Notes under the pieces: model-generated
Told to the model about the DNA's origin: nothing
Databases searched by the model: none
The model's input: only the letters and a program-made list of their open reading frames with translations
Position numbers and translations under genes: made by a program
Shown here: positions 1 through 8,559 of the stretch, one piece after another
Layout: the number at the start of each line of letters is the position of its first letter
Position numbering within the stretch: position 1 is the stretch's first letter
Origin: Pseudomonadota bacterium
GTDB taxonomy: Bacteria > Pseudomonadota > Alphaproteobacteria > Rhizobiales > Xanthobacteraceae
Direction of reading: 5' to 3'
Assembly (NCBI GenBank): GCA_018971625.1
Contig: JAGXAJ010000054.1
Location: 1 to 32,039 of the forward strand
Length of the DNA stretch: 32,039 nucleotides

Positions 1-1
1 G

Positions 2-712
2 GCCGACGATGCCGCGCGCGAGGAGCGCGTGAAGATGACGCGGCTGCGCCAGACCATCGCGCGGCGGCTGAAGGACGTGCAAAATACCACCGCGATGCTC
101 ACGACCTTCAACGAGGTCGACATGAGCCACATCATGGCGATGCGGGCCCAGTACAAGGATGTGTTCGAGAAGAAGCACGGAAGTAAACTTGGATTTATGG
201 GCTTCTTCACCAAGGCCTGCGTGCAGGCGCTCAAGGACATTCCGGCCGCCAATGCCGAGATCGACGGTACTGACCTGATCTACAAGAATTACTATCACAT
301 CGGCGTTGCCGTCGGCACCGACAAGGGCCTGGTAGTACCGGTGGTGCGCGACTGCGATCACAAGTCGATCGCCGAGATCGAGAGCAGCATCGCCGATTTC
401 GGCCGCCGCGCCCGCGAGGGCCAGCTCAAGATCGACGAGATGCAGGGCGGCACTTTCACCATCACCAACGGCGGCATCTACGGCTCGCTGATGTCGACAC
501 CGATCCTGAACGCGCCGCAGTCCGGCATCCTTGGCATGCACAAGATACAGGAACGTCCGGTTGCGATCGGCGGCAAGGTCGAGATTCGCCCGATGATGTA
601 CCTGGCGCTGTCCTACGATCACCGCGTGATCGACGGCAAGGAAGCGGTGACCTTCCTGGTGCGGGTCAAGGAAAGCCTGGAAGATCCGGCGCGGCTGGTG
701 CTGGATCTCTGA
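2..712 (+). CDS. odhB: 2-oxoglutarate dehydrogenase E2 (dihydrolipoyl succinyltransferase), 3' part
   Basis: This is the C-terminal catalytic domain of a 2-oxoacid dehydrogenase E2, cut by the left window edge. The lipoyl and peripheral-subunit-binding domains lie outside. The reading frame is open from base 2. It begins with an acidic/basic linker followed by KMTRLRQTIARRL, the usual entry to the catalytic domain, and ends with the active-site motif DHRVIDG and the terminal LVLDL. E2 transfers the succinyl group from lipoyl-lysine to CoA in the cytoplasmic TCA-cycle complex. The 2-oxoglutarate rather than pyruvate assignment rests on the sequence style (NAEIDGTDLIYKNYYHIGVA) and on the lpd gene two genes downstream, an arrangement known for odhB/sucB in rhizobia. 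E2 of another 2-oxoacid complex is less likely. Confidence 0.93.
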   Translation, partial: ADDAAREERVKMTRLRQTIARRLKDVQNTTAMLTTFNEVDMSHIMAMRAQYKDVFEKKHGSKLGFMGFFTKACVQALKDIPAANAEIDGTDLIYKNYYHIGVAVGTDKGLVVPVVRDCDHKSIAEIESSIADFGRRAREGQLKIDEMQGGTFTITNGGIYGSLMSTPILNAPQSGILGMHKIQERPVAIGGKVEIRPMMYLALSYDHRVIDGKEAVTFLVRVKESLEDPARLVLDL

Positions 713-761
713 CGCCAGTTGCAGGTCGCGACATCGGTTCGGTAGCTTCGGGGGCCAAGGT

Positions 762-1508
762 TTGACCGACAAGGTTGTCATCATCACCGGCGGCAGCCGC
801 GGCATCGGCCGCGCCACCGCGTTGGCCGCCGCGGCGCGAGGCTTTCGCGTCGTTGTCGGCTATGCCAGCAATGAAGCTGCCGCGAAACAGGTGGTCGGCG
901 CGATCGAGGCGAAGAACGGCACGGCGATCGCGGTGAAATGCGATGTCGCCAAAGAGAGCGATATATTGGCGCTGTTCAAGGCCGCCGATGCGTTCGGCGT
1001 GCTGGGCGCGCTGGTCAACAACGCCGGCATCGTCGGACCGTCGATGCGGGTCGAGGACATGTCGTTCGAGCGCATCCAGCGCATGATGGCCGTGAACGTC
1101 ACCGGCAGCATATTATGCGCGCGCGAGGCCGTGAAACGAATGTCGACGCGCAATGGCGGCAAGGGCGGCGTCATCGTCAATCTGTCATCAGTCGCGGCCA
1201 AACTCGGTTCACCCAATACCTATGTCGACTATGCGGCGTCGAAAGGCGCTATCGACTCGTTCACGGTCGGACTTGGCCATGAGGTCGCGGACGAGGGTAT
1301 TCGTGTCGCCGCGATCCGGCCCGGGCTGATCGACACTGAAATTCATGCCAGCGGCGGCGAGCCAGACCGCGCGCATCGGCTGAGCCAAACCGTGCCGATG
1401 AAACGCGTCGGCACCGTTGAAGAAATCGCCAACGCCATCGTCTGGCTGATGTCGGATGATGCCTCCTATGTGACCAGTGCGATTCTCGATGTCTCCGGCG
1501 GGCGTTAA
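762..1508 (+). CDS. SDR-family NAD(P)-dependent oxidoreductase
   Basis: This is a classical short-chain dehydrogenase/reductase of 248 residues, the usual family length. The nucleotide-binding motif TGGSRGIG is at residues 9-16, NNAG at 86-89, the catalytic Ser at 142/143, and the YxxxK pair at Tyr157 and Lys161. The C-terminus DVSGGR is typical. The start is TTG at 762, the only sensible start near the first beta strand; a G-rich run at about 750-760 may serve as ribosome binding site. The gene lies between odhB and lpd on the same strand, 49 bp after odhB and 35 bp before lpd, so it is probably cotranscribed with the dehydrogenase genes. The substrate cannot be read from the sequence. Relatives include glucose and 3-oxoacyl-ACP reductases, and position alone does not make it a TCA enzyme. 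Confidence 0.9.
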   Translation: MTDKVVIITGGSRGIGRATALAAAARGFRVVVGYASNEAAAKQVVGAIEAKNGTAIAVKCDVAKESDILALFKAADAFGVLGALVNNAGIVGPSMRVEDMSFERIQRMMAVNVTGSILCAREAVKRMSTRNGGKGGVIVNLSSVAAKLGSPNTYVDYAASKGAIDSFTVGLGHEVADEGIRVAAIRPGLIDTEIHASGGEPDRAHRLSQTVPMKRVGTVEEIANAIVWLMSDDASYVTSAILDVSGGR

Positions 1509-1543
1509 CACCTCTTGCACAACTCAGCTACAGGACTCCCATC

Positions 1544-2947
1544 ATGGCCAGCTACGATCTCGTTGTCATCGGCACCGGCCCGGGCGGATATGTCTGCGCG
1601 ATCCGTGCAGCGCAGCTCGGCATGAAGGTCGCCGTGGTGGAGAAGAACGCCACGCTCGGCGGCACCTGCCTCAATGTCGGCTGCATGCCGTCGAAGGCGC
1701 TGTTGTACGCCTCGGAAATGTTCGAGGAAGCCGGGCATTCATTCGCCAAGATGGGCGTCAGCGTCGCCGCGCCGTCGCTCGATCTGCCGGCGATGATGAA
1801 TTTCAAGCAGCAAGGCATCGACGGTAACGTCAAGGGCGTCGAGTTCCTGATGAAGAAGAACAAGATCGACGTCATCGCCGGCAAAGGCAGGATTCTCGGC
1901 ACTGGCAAGGTCGAAGTCTCTGGCGGCGCCGGCAAGACGCAGACGGTCGAAACCAAAAATATCGTGATTGCCACCGGCTCCGACATCGCGCGGCTGAAAG
2001 GCATCGAGGTCGACGAGACGCGCATCGTGTCGTCGACTGGCGCGCTGTCGCTCGACAAGGTGCCCTCGCATCTGTTGGTCGTCGGCGCCGGCGTGATCGG
2101 GCTCGAACTCGGCTCGGTCTGGCACCGGCTCGGCGCCAAGGTCACGGTGGTGGAATTCCTCGACCGCATCCTGCCCGGCATGGACGGCGAGGTGGCAAGG
2201 CAATTCCAGCGCATCCTGCAAAAGCAGGGTTTTGCGTTCAAACTCGGCGCCAAGGTCTCCGGCATCGACAGCTCGGGCCGGATGCTGAAAGCGACGATCG
2301 AGCCCGCTTCAGGCGGCGCGGCGGAAACGCTGGAAGCCGATGTGGTGCTGGTTTGCATTGGGCGCGTGCCCTACACCGAGGGCCTTGGACTGAAAGAGGC
2401 TGGCGTCGCGCTCGACAATCGCGGCCGGGTGCAGACTGATTCGCATTTTGCGACCAGCGTGAAGGGCATCTACGCGATCGGCGACGTGATCGCGGGACCG
2501 ATGCTGGCTCACAAGGCGGAGGACGAAGGCGTCGCGGTCGCGGAGATTCTGGCGGGCCAGGCCGGCCATGTGAACTACGATGTCATCCCAGGTGTTGTGT
2601 ATACAACGCCGGAAGTTTCCTCCGTCGGCAAGACCGAAGAAGAACTGAAGCAAGCCGGCATCGCTTACACCGTCGGCAAATTTCCCTTTACGGCCAATGG
2701 CCGTTCCAAGGTCAACCAGACCACGGATGGCTTTGTGAAGATTCTCGCAGATGCGAAGACCGATCGGGTGCTTGGCGTTCACATCGTCGGCCGCGAGGCC
2801 GGCGAAATGATTCACGAGGCGGCGGTGTTGATGGAATTCGGCGGTTCGGCCGAGGATCTGGCGCGCACCTGCCACGCCCATCCGACTCGTTCGGAGGCAG
2901 TCAAGGAAGCCGCGCTTGCAGTCGGCAAGCGAGCGATCCATATGTGA
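1544..2947 (+). CDS. lpdA: dihydrolipoyl dehydrogenase (E3)
   Basis: This flavoprotein reoxidises the dihydrolipoyl group of E2 with NAD+. It has 467 residues, the normal length. The FAD-binding GTGPGG is at 10-15 and the redox-active disulfide motif GGTCLNVGCMPSK has Cys42 and Cys47. A second Rossmann motif, VVGAGVIGLELGS, lies near 180. The interface motif HAHPTRSE near the C-terminus supplies the catalytic His446/Glu451 pair. The ATG at 1544 is preceded by AGGA about nine bases upstream. The gene follows odhB and the SDR gene, consistent with serving the 2-oxoglutarate dehydrogenase complex; E3 may also be shared with other complexes. Confidence 0.96.
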   Translation: MASYDLVVIGTGPGGYVCAIRAAQLGMKVAVVEKNATLGGTCLNVGCMPSKALLYASEMFEEAGHSFAKMGVSVAAPSLDLPAMMNFKQQGIDGNVKGVEFLMKKNKIDVIAGKGRILGTGKVEVSGGAGKTQTVETKNIVIATGSDIARLKGIEVDETRIVSSTGALSLDKVPSHLLVVGAGVIGLELGSVWHRLGAKVTVVEFLDRILPGMDGEVARQFQRILQKQGFAFKLGAKVSGIDSSGRMLKATIEPASGGAAETLEADVVLVCIGRVPYTEGLGLKEAGVALDNRGRVQTDSHFATSVKGIYAIGDVIAGPMLAHKAEDEGVAVAEILAGQAGHVNYDVIPGVVYTTPEVSSVGKTEEELKQAGIAYTVGKFPFTANGRSKVNQTTDGFVKILADAKTDRVLGVHIVGREAGEMIHEAAVLMEFGGSAEDLARTCHAHPTRSEAVKEAALAVGKRAIHM

Positions 2948-2983
2948 TTCCATCCCTGCGTCCGATTCGCGCCGGGCGGGGGG

Positions 2984-3523
2984 ATGACACGCATGATGCG
3001 CCGCCTGCTTCAGCCGCTCTGGGTTCTGCTCGCGATCATCTTCCTGATCGAGGCGTGGCTCTGGGATCATCTCGAGCCGGTCGTCGCGTGGTTTGTGGCG
3101 CTGATCCCGCTGCACGCCTTCAAGCAATGGCTCGCCGAGCGCGTCGATTCGCTATCGCCGGCAACGACGTTGATCGTGTTTATCGTGCCGGTGATTCCGC
3201 TGTTTCCGTTGAAACTGATCGGGTTCTGGCTGCTGGCTCACGAACACTGGATCAGCGCCATCTTCACCATCATCTTCGCGAAATTCCTTGGCGTTGGCGT
3301 CGCCGCGTTCATCTTCGATGTGACGCGGCCGAAGCTTTTGGAGATGGCGTGGTTCGAAAGGCTCTATCAATTCGTGCTGGCGCTCCGCGCCAGGGCCAAG
3401 GCGCTGGTCGAGCCGATCAAGCTGCGCATCCTCGAGCTGCTGCGCGGCGATGGCGAGGACTGGTCGTCGCGCATGCTGCACCTGATCCAGCGTTTCCGAA
3501 AAAGCGTGCGCGAAGCGCGGTAG
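2984..3523 (+). CDS. conserved membrane protein of unknown function
   Basis: This encodes 179 residues, starting at an ATG behind a G-rich stretch; ATGs at 2993 and 2996 are alternatives. A hydrophobic segment at about residues 9-29 is followed by two or three more between about 58 and 112, so it should sit in the inner membrane. The C-terminal third is basic and amphipathic (ARAKALVEPIKLRILELL), probably cytoplasmic. No catalytic motif is recognised. It begins 36 bp after the lpd stop on the same strand and may be the last gene of that transcript. The palindromic repeat at 3544-3667 follows directly and could end or stabilise the message. No function is proposed. Confidence 0.75.
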   Translation: MTRMMRRLLQPLWVLLAIIFLIEAWLWDHLEPVVAWFVALIPLHAFKQWLAERVDSLSPATTLIVFIVPVIPLFPLKLIGFWLLAHEHWISAIFTIIFAKFLGVGVAAFIFDVTRPKLLEMAWFERLYQFVLALRARAKALVEPIKLRILELLRGDGEDWSSRMLHLIQRFRKSVREAR

Positions 3524-3543
3524 CGCGCCATGCTTCTTGTCTT

Positions 3544-3667
3544 TCTCCCCTTGCGGGAGAAGGTGGCTCGCATCTTGCGAGCCGGATGAGGGTAGCCACA
3601 AGCCGAGAGTCAGCGAACCCCTCACCCACCTCCGCTTCGCTTCGGCACCCTTACCCACAAGGGGAGA
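3544..3667. repeat. palindromic intergenic repeat element
   Basis: The element is bounded by a perfect 10-bp inverted repeat, TCTCCCCTTG (3544-3553) and CAAGGGGAGA (3658-3667). Inside are two hairpins: TCTCCC/GGGAGA (3544-3560) and GGCTCGCA/TGCGAGCC (3565-3583, 3-nt loop). It fills the space between the membrane protein and the convergent DUF4337-like gene. This type of CTCCCCTTGCGGGAGAAGG sequence is a familiar dispersed repeat in rhizobial genomes (recalled, not searched). It may act as a transcription terminator between convergent genes, although no T-tract is visible. Confidence 0.8.
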
Positions 3668-3692
3668 GGGGAGCCATGAACGCAGCGCCCTG

Positions 3693-4283
3693 CTACGGCA
3701 GATGCAAGAGATGCGGCATGAAGAGGCCGAGCGCGGTGAATGCGATACCCAGAAGTGTCAGCAACCCCGATATCCAGGCCAATGCGATCATGTCGGTGAT
3801 GATGGTCGCCGAAGCCAGTACGATGCCGATCTGGAACGCGGCCGATGCCAGTTCATAGTGGTGGTATTTTGCCTGCGCGAGGTCGCGCTCTTCCTCGGCT
3901 ATCTTGGCGCGCTCGGAAAGTTGCTCGGTACCCTCCTTGGTCTCGGGCTCGGAGCGATAGCGCGCCGCGGTCTTTTGCCAATCGTCGATCTGCTTCTGCA
4001 CCGCGGCCTTGGTGGCATCGTCGCCTGCCGCGCCGAGTCCGAGCTTGGCCTGTTCGGCTGCGGTCTGCACCGTGGTGCGGCGGATGCTCTTGGCCTGGAA
4101 GAACGCCCAGAGGTTCGAGGCTTCGACATTCTTGGCGATGGACTCGGTCTGCGCGCCCTTGCCGAGTGTCTCCGACAGCGCCAGACACAATGCAATCACG
4201 GCGATCAGCAGCGCGATGTTCCGGTTCTCGTGTGAAGCTTCTTTGGCCTGGTCCGCCTGCTCCATGCTCTCATGTGCACTCAT
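3693..4283 (-). CDS. DUF4337-like membrane protein
   Basis: The protein has 196 residues when started at ATG 4283, which has GGGAG at the correct distance; a longer frame to 4352 lacks such a signal. Residues about 22-41 form one membrane segment (NIALLIAVIALCLALSE). A long charged, probably coiled-coil region follows (about 55-140, rich in Ala, Lys, Glu, Gln). Two closely spaced hydrophobic segments at the C-terminus are split by a short turn. This layout of one membrane segment, helical middle and two membrane segments matches the DUF4337 family as I know it. The function is unknown. It lies downstream of xerC on the same strand with about 100 bp between, and converges with the lpd-side genes. 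Confidence 0.75.
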   Translation of the reverse strand: MSAHESMEQADQAKEASHENRNIALLIAVIALCLALSETLGKGAQTESIAKNVEASNLWAFFQAKSIRRTTVQTAAEQAKLGLGAAGDDATKAAVQKQIDDWQKTAARYRSEPETKEGTEQLSERAKIAEEERDLAQAKYHHYELASAAFQIGIVLASATIITDMIALAWISGLLTLLGIAFTALGLFMPHLLHLP

Positions 4284-4385
4284 GATACGCTCCCGCTGCC
4301 TGACAGGCTTCAGGATTGACCGAACGGCATATCCGGCGCAAGGGGCAAGCACGGCGATGATTAAGCGAGGTCGATAACGTCGCGA

Positions 4386-5357
4386 TCAGGCGCGCGGATG
4401 CGCGTTGCGATACACTTCCAGCAGTCGCTCGCTGTCGATGCCGGTGTAAATCTGCGTGGTCGAGAGCGAGGCGTGACCGAGCAGTTCCTGGATCGCGCGC
4501 AAGTCGCCGCCGCGGCTCAGCAAATGGGTGGCGAACGAGTGCCGCAAGGCATGTGGCGTCGCACTGTCCGGCAGGCCGAGCGCGCCGCGCAGCCGCTCCA
4601 TGGTGAGCTGGATGATGCGTGCTTTTAACGGACCGCCGCGCGCGCCGACGAACATCGGTCCTTCCGGCGGCAGCGGGTGCGGACATATCGCCGCATATTC
4701 GGCCACCAGCTCAAGCACGTTCTGCAGCACCGGGACCATGCGGGTTTTGTTGCCCTTGCCGGTCACGACGATGACGTCGCCTTCACCGGGCCTTGGCACC
4801 TCGCGCCGTTTCAGGCCGAGCGCCTCGGAGATGCGCAGTCCCGATCCATATAATAGCGCCATCACGGCGGCGTCGCGTGCCCAGATCCAGGGATCGCGCT
4901 CCTCGCCGGCGCGCTCGTCGGCATCGGCGAACCGTTTTGCAGCCGCGACCTGAATCGGCTTCGGCAGGCTCTTGCCGATTTTGGGCGCGCGGATCGCCGA
5001 CAACGCGCCGACCTTGCCCTTGCCCTCGCGTTCAAGGAAACGCGCAAATGAGCGCAGGCCCGCGAGCGACCGCGCCAGCGAGCGTCCGCCAATGTCGTCG
5101 GCGCGCCGCATCGCCAGGAATGAGCGAATATCGGTAGCCTCGAGCGCGGCGAAGCGCTTCAACGTCACCCGTGTGCCCCAATGCTCGCCGAGGAAGACGA
5201 GGCACTGGCGAACATCGCGGGCATAGGCCTCCAGCGTCTTGGCCGACAGCCGCCGCTCGGCGCGCAGATGCGACAGCCAGCGCGTCATTTCCAGCGAGAG
5301 GGTCTCGTCGGCGCAGGTGAGCTCGAAGGGTTGGACTTCGGCTTTGGCTTTGGCCAT
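4386..5357 (-). CDS. xerC: tyrosine recombinase, XerC type
   Basis: This is a 323-residue site-specific tyrosine recombinase. The N-terminal SAM-like core-binding domain (about 20-115) includes LSAKTLEAYARDV. The C-terminal catalytic domain has all six active-site residues: Arg175 (GLRISEAL), Lys201 (TGKGNKTR), His269 and Arg272 (HALRHSF), His295 (LLGHAS) and the nucleophile Tyr304 (TQIYT). Length and single-copy chromosomal setting fit XerC, which with XerD resolves chromosome dimers at dif during division, rather than a phage integrase. The start is ATG 5357, chosen because GAAGG stands seven bases upstream; an in-frame start at 5396 would precede a non-conserved tail. It is divergent from priA, with a perfect TATAAT 28 bp upstream. 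No att sites or cargo genes adjoin it. Confidence 0.9.
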   Translation of the reverse strand: MAKAKAEVQPFELTCADETLSLEMTRWLSHLRAERRLSAKTLEAYARDVRQCLVFLGEHWGTRVTLKRFAALEATDIRSFLAMRRADDIGGRSLARSLAGLRSFARFLEREGKGKVGALSAIRAPKIGKSLPKPIQVAAAKRFADADERAGEERDPWIWARDAAVMALLYGSGLRISEALGLKRREVPRPGEGDVIVVTGKGNKTRMVPVLQNVLELVAEYAAICPHPLPPEGPMFVGARGGPLKARIIQLTMERLRGALGLPDSATPHALRHSFATHLLSRGGDLRAIQELLGHASLSTTQIYTGIDSERLLEVYRNAHPRA

Positions 5358-5384
5358 GGAATTGCCTTCAGCGTGATTCCGAAC

Positions 5385-5390
5385 ATTATA
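5385..5390 (-). promoter_or_regulatory. putative -10 box of xerC
   Basis: The minus strand reads TATAAT at 5390-5385, which would place the transcript start about 20 bases ahead of the xerC ATG. No good -35 hexamer is seen 16-18 bases further upstream. An inverted repeat GTTCGC-N8-GCGAAC at 5411-5430 lies where a regulator could bind. Confidence 0.4.
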
Positions 5391-5521
5391 TCGCACCTCT
5401 TTCGTTTACCGTTCGCTAACTCGCGCGAACGCCGTGCGGCGAAGGCTGGCCCCGGCTGCCATGCGGTCTTAAGTTAGTGGCGCGTTCCGCACCCTGATCC
5501 TGATTCTCGGCCGGATTCTCG

Positions 5522-7732
5522 ATGGACCATTCGATCCGCACTTCCGCGCCTGCCGCATCGTCGAGCCGCGTAGTCGATGTGCTGGTGCCGGTCGCGCTCA
5601 ATCAGGCGTATTCCTATCGGGTGCCGCGCGGCATGGAACTCAAGCCCGGCGACGTCGTCTGCGTGCCGCTCGGGCCGCGCGAGGTGGTTGCGGTGGTATG
5701 GGCGGAAAACGCCAGGCCCGACCCGCGCCTGCACAACCGTCTCAAGGACGTCGGCGAAAAGCTCGACGTGCCGCCCTTGAAGGAGGAGCTCCGCTCGCTG
5801 GTCGATTGGGTTTCGAACTACACGCTGTCGGCACGCGGCATGGTGCTGCGCATGACCTTGCGGATGGGCGAAAATCTCGGTCCCGAGCGGACGCGGGTCG
5901 GGGTGCGGCTGGTCGGCGAACCACCGCCGCGCATGACGTCGGCACGGCGGCGCGTGATCGAATGTCTCTCCGATGGTCTCTTGCACGGCAAGTCGGATGC
6001 GGCGCGCGAGGCCGGCGTCTCGGCCGGCGTCATCGACGGCCTGGTCGATGAAGGCACACTGGCGACCGAAGTCATGCCGCCACCACCGCCGCCGCCTGCG
6101 CCGGATCCCGCCTTCGCTCAGCCGCAATTCTCGCGCCAGCAGCGCAGCGCGGTCGACGCGATGCGCGCGCTGGCGGCGAACGGCAGTTTTCACACCGCGC
6201 TGCTCGATGGCGTCACCGGCTCGGGCAAGACCGAAGTCTATTTCGAGGCGATCGCCGAGACGATCCGGCGCGGCAAGCAATCGCTGATCCTGATGCCGGA
6301 AATCGCGCTGACCGGCCAGTTCCTCGATCGCTTCGCCGACCGCTTCGGCGTGCGGCCGCTGGAATGGCATTCCGAGCTGACGCCGCGCACCCGCGCGCGC
6401 AACTGGGCGGCGATCGCCTCGGGCGCAGCGCCCGTCATCGTCGGGGCTCGCTCGGCGCTGTTCATGCCCTATGCCAATCTCGGACTCATCGTCGTGGATG
6501 AGGAACACGACCAGGCCTACAAACAGGACGACGGCGCCCATTACCATGCCCGCGACATGGCGGTGGTGCGCGCACATATCGCCAGGATTCCGGTGGTGCT
6601 GGCGTCGGCGACGCCATCGGTCGAGACGGAGGTCAATGCGCGCAAGGGCCGCTATCAGCGCGTGGCACTGCCGTCGCGGTTCGGCGGCCAGCACATGCCG
6701 CATATCGAGGCGATCGATTTGCGGCGCGAACCGCCGCCGCGCGGACGCTTCATCTCGCCGAGGCTGGCCGACGAGATCCGGAATACGGTCGAGCGGCGCG
6801 AACAGGCGCTGCTGTTTCTCAACCGCCGCGGCTACGCACCGCTGACCTTGTGCCGCGCCTGCGGGCATCGCTTCGCCTGCACCGTCTGCGATGCCTGGCT
6901 GGTCGATCACCGGTTTCGCCAGCGGCTGGTGTGCCACCATTGCGGCTTCTCGATGCCGCGCCCGCAGGCCTGTCCGCATTGCCAGGCCGAGCAGTCGTTG
7001 GCCGCGGTCGGCCCCGGCGTCGAGCGTCTGCAGGAAGAGGCGGCGGCGTTATTTCCGGATACGCGAACCCTGGTGCTGTCGAGCGACCTGATCACCTCGG
7101 TCGAGACCATGCGCTCGGAACTGGCCGAGATCGCGGAGGGCCGCGTCGACATCATCATCGGCACGCAGCTGGTGGCGAAGGGCCATAATTTTCCGCGGCT
7201 CAATCTGGTCGGTGTGGTCGATGCCGATCTCGGCCTGAACAATGGCGATCCGCGTGCCGCCGAACGGACGTTTCAGTTGCTCAACCAGGTGATCGGCCGC
7301 GCCGGGCGCGAGCAGGGCCGCGGCGTTGGTTATCTGCAGACCCATCAGCCGGATCATCCCGTGATGAAGGCGCTGGTGGCCAGCGATCGCGAGGCCTTCT
7401 ATGCCAACGAGATCGAACAGCGCGAACGCGCTGGTTATCCGCCGTTCGGCCGGCTGGCCAGCCTGATCATCTCGGCCGGCGACCGGCCGAGCGCGGAAGG
7501 CTATGCCCGCAAGCTCGCGTCGATCGCGCCGATCGACGAGCGGATCCAGGTGCTCGGCCCCGCCGAAGCGCCACTTGCGGTGATCAAGGGCCGCTACCGT
7601 TTCCGGCTCCTGGTGAAATCGCTGCGCAATGTCGACCTCGCGGAATATCTGCGCCAATGGCTGGCAGCCGGGCCCAAGACCAAGGGCAATCTCAGGCTCG
7701 AAGTGGATGTCGATCCGCAGAGCTTCTTATAG
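5522..7732 (+). CDS. priA: primosomal replication restart helicase PriA
   Basis: This is a 736-residue superfamily 2 helicase that recognises stalled forks and reloads the replisome. The N-terminal 3'-DNA-binding domain (about 16-115) is followed by a winged-helix stretch and a proline run (PPPPPPP, about 186-192). The helicase core has Walker A GVTGSGKT (230-237) and the DEEH box (326-329). The zinc-binding module has eight cysteines (444, 447, 453, 456, 471, 474, 484, 487), the PriA hallmark. The later motifs GTQLVAKGHNFP and QVIGRAGR are intact. The start is ATG 5522, directly ahead of the conserved N-terminus. The ribosome binding site is weak. The gene is divergent from xerC and ends at a strong hairpin. 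Confidence 0.96.
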   Translation: MDHSIRTSAPAASSSRVVDVLVPVALNQAYSYRVPRGMELKPGDVVCVPLGPREVVAVVWAENARPDPRLHNRLKDVGEKLDVPPLKEELRSLVDWVSNYTLSARGMVLRMTLRMGENLGPERTRVGVRLVGEPPPRMTSARRRVIECLSDGLLHGKSDAAREAGVSAGVIDGLVDEGTLATEVMPPPPPPPAPDPAFAQPQFSRQQRSAVDAMRALAANGSFHTALLDGVTGSGKTEVYFEAIAETIRRGKQSLILMPEIALTGQFLDRFADRFGVRPLEWHSELTPRTRARNWAAIASGAAPVIVGARSALFMPYANLGLIVVDEEHDQAYKQDDGAHYHARDMAVVRAHIARIPVVLASATPSVETEVNARKGRYQRVALPSRFGGQHMPHIEAIDLRREPPPRGRFISPRLADEIRNTVERREQALLFLNRRGYAPLTLCRACGHRFACTVCDAWLVDHRFRQRLVCHHCGFSMPRPQACPHCQAEQSLAAVGPGVERLQEEAAALFPDTRTLVLSSDLITSVETMRSELAEIAEGRVDIIIGTQLVAKGHNFPRLNLVGVVDADLGLNNGDPRAAERTFQLLNQVIGRAGREQGRGVGYLQTHQPDHPVMKALVASDREAFYANEIEQRERAGYPPFGRLASLIISAGDRPSAEGYARKLASIAPIDERIQVLGPAEAPLAVIKGRYRFRLLVKSLRNVDLAEYLRQWLAAGPKTKGNLRLEVDVDPQSFL

Positions 7733-7733
7733 A

Positions 7734-7768
7734 AAAGCCTGCCGTCATTCGCGACGACAGGCTTTCTC
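7734..7768 (+). terminator. hairpin terminator between priA and rlpA
   Basis: AAAGCCTG (7734-7741) pairs perfectly with CAGGCTTT (7758-7765). Inside, CGTC pairs with GACG after one mismatch, leaving a six-base loop. The stem begins two bases after the priA stop and carries A-runs and T-runs on its flanks, so it could work for both converging genes. Confidence 0.75.
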
Positions 7769-7839
7769 GACTGCGCAGGGAAACCCTGCGGCGGTTACGC
7801 AACGCAACGCTTACACATCTTAAAGGATTTGGGGCGCCC

Positions 7840-8376
7840 TCAGGAGACGACCTCGGCGGTCACGCGGCCGACGCCGGCGTGGGTCAGGCCGATGGCACGG
7901 GCCGCGCCGGTGGACAGGTCGAGCACACGGCCGCGCACGAACGGACCACGGTCATTGACAGTCACGACGACGCTGCGCCCGCCATGGGTGACGCGCAGCT
8001 TGGTGCCGAATGGCAGCGATCGGTGAGCACAAGTTAGTGCATTCTGGTTGAAATGTTGTCCCGAGGCGGTCCGGCTGCCGGATTCATTACCGTAATAGGA
8101 GGCCATGCCCGAGAAGCTGCGGCCGACGCTCGCGAACGCGTGGCCGATGGCGGAGAAGGGCGCGAAGGAGGCGTTGGCATTGCGCCAGGAAGACTTGGCC
8201 GCGGCAACGTTGCTGGTATGATGGTGATGCCAGGCATAGTGGCGGTAGTGGTGGTGATGGGATTTGGCCGAAGCTTCCGAAATGCCCCCGCCGAACACGA
8301 CGGTCGCGGCGAAAACGGCGAGTGCTGTGCGTGACCGGGCTACAGTTCCGAGCGCCGATTTTTTGGATACGATCAT
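7840..8376 (-). CDS. rlpA: RlpA-like septal/rare lipoprotein A family protein
   Basis: The protein has 178 residues from ATG 8376, which has GAGGGA in place; the longer open frame to 8547 has no such signal and would bury the signal peptide. Residues about 1-36 form a signal peptide (hydrophobic ALAVFAATVVFGGG, then Ala-Ser-Ala) without a lipobox Cys, so the product is likely soluble periplasmic. A histidine-rich stretch follows (HHHHYRHYAWHHHH). The C-terminal 95 residues form the double-psi beta-barrel of RlpA: GMASYYG, TASGQHFN, HRSLPFGTKL, VNDRGPF, GRVLDLS. RlpA proteins cleave or bind denuded glycan strands at the septum. The position usually held by the catalytic Glu (TANGE) is Gln here, while the His and Asp motifs remain. 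No SPOR domain is present. Confidence 0.88.
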   Translation of the reverse strand: MIVSKKSALGTVARSRTALAVFAATVVFGGGISEASAKSHHHHYRHYAWHHHHTSNVAAAKSSWRNANASFAPFSAIGHAFASVGRSFSGMASYYGNESGSRTASGQHFNQNALTCAHRSLPFGTKLRVTHGGRSVVVTVNDRGPFVRGRVLDLSTGAARAIGLTHAGVGRVTAEVVS

Positions 8377-8480
8377 ATATCTGTCCCTCAAGATAGTATT
8401 GCCACATATGTGACAAGTGGAACCCCCGTTCCGGTTGCGACGGGGCGCCGTTTGGTCAGTGAATAAGGCGTGAATTTGGC

Positions 8481-8486
8481 AGTATA
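8481..8486 (-). promoter_or_regulatory. putative -10 box of rlpA
   Basis: The minus strand reads GGC-TATACT, an extended -10-like element with five of six consensus bases. It would give a leader of about 98 bases ahead of ATG 8376. The -35 region (TTTCAG, spacer 16) is poor, which would fit an activator-dependent promoter. Confidence 0.35.
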
Positions 8487-8559
8487 GCCTTTTTGTATCG
8501 GGCTGAAATATCTTGTGAGGGAGCGAAGGTAATCGAACGGTAACCATTCATCTTTTGCT

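Noticed and set aside
4386..5357. Tyrosine recombinase as sign of an integrated element or integron
   Set aside because: Length, motifs and core-gene neighbours fit chromosomal XerC; no tRNA, att repeats, phage genes or gene cassettes adjoin it.
6076..6102. Proline run in PriA as a frameshift or assembly error
   Set aside because: The frame is continuous on both sides with intact domains; proline-rich linkers between the DNA-binding part and helicase core are acceptable.
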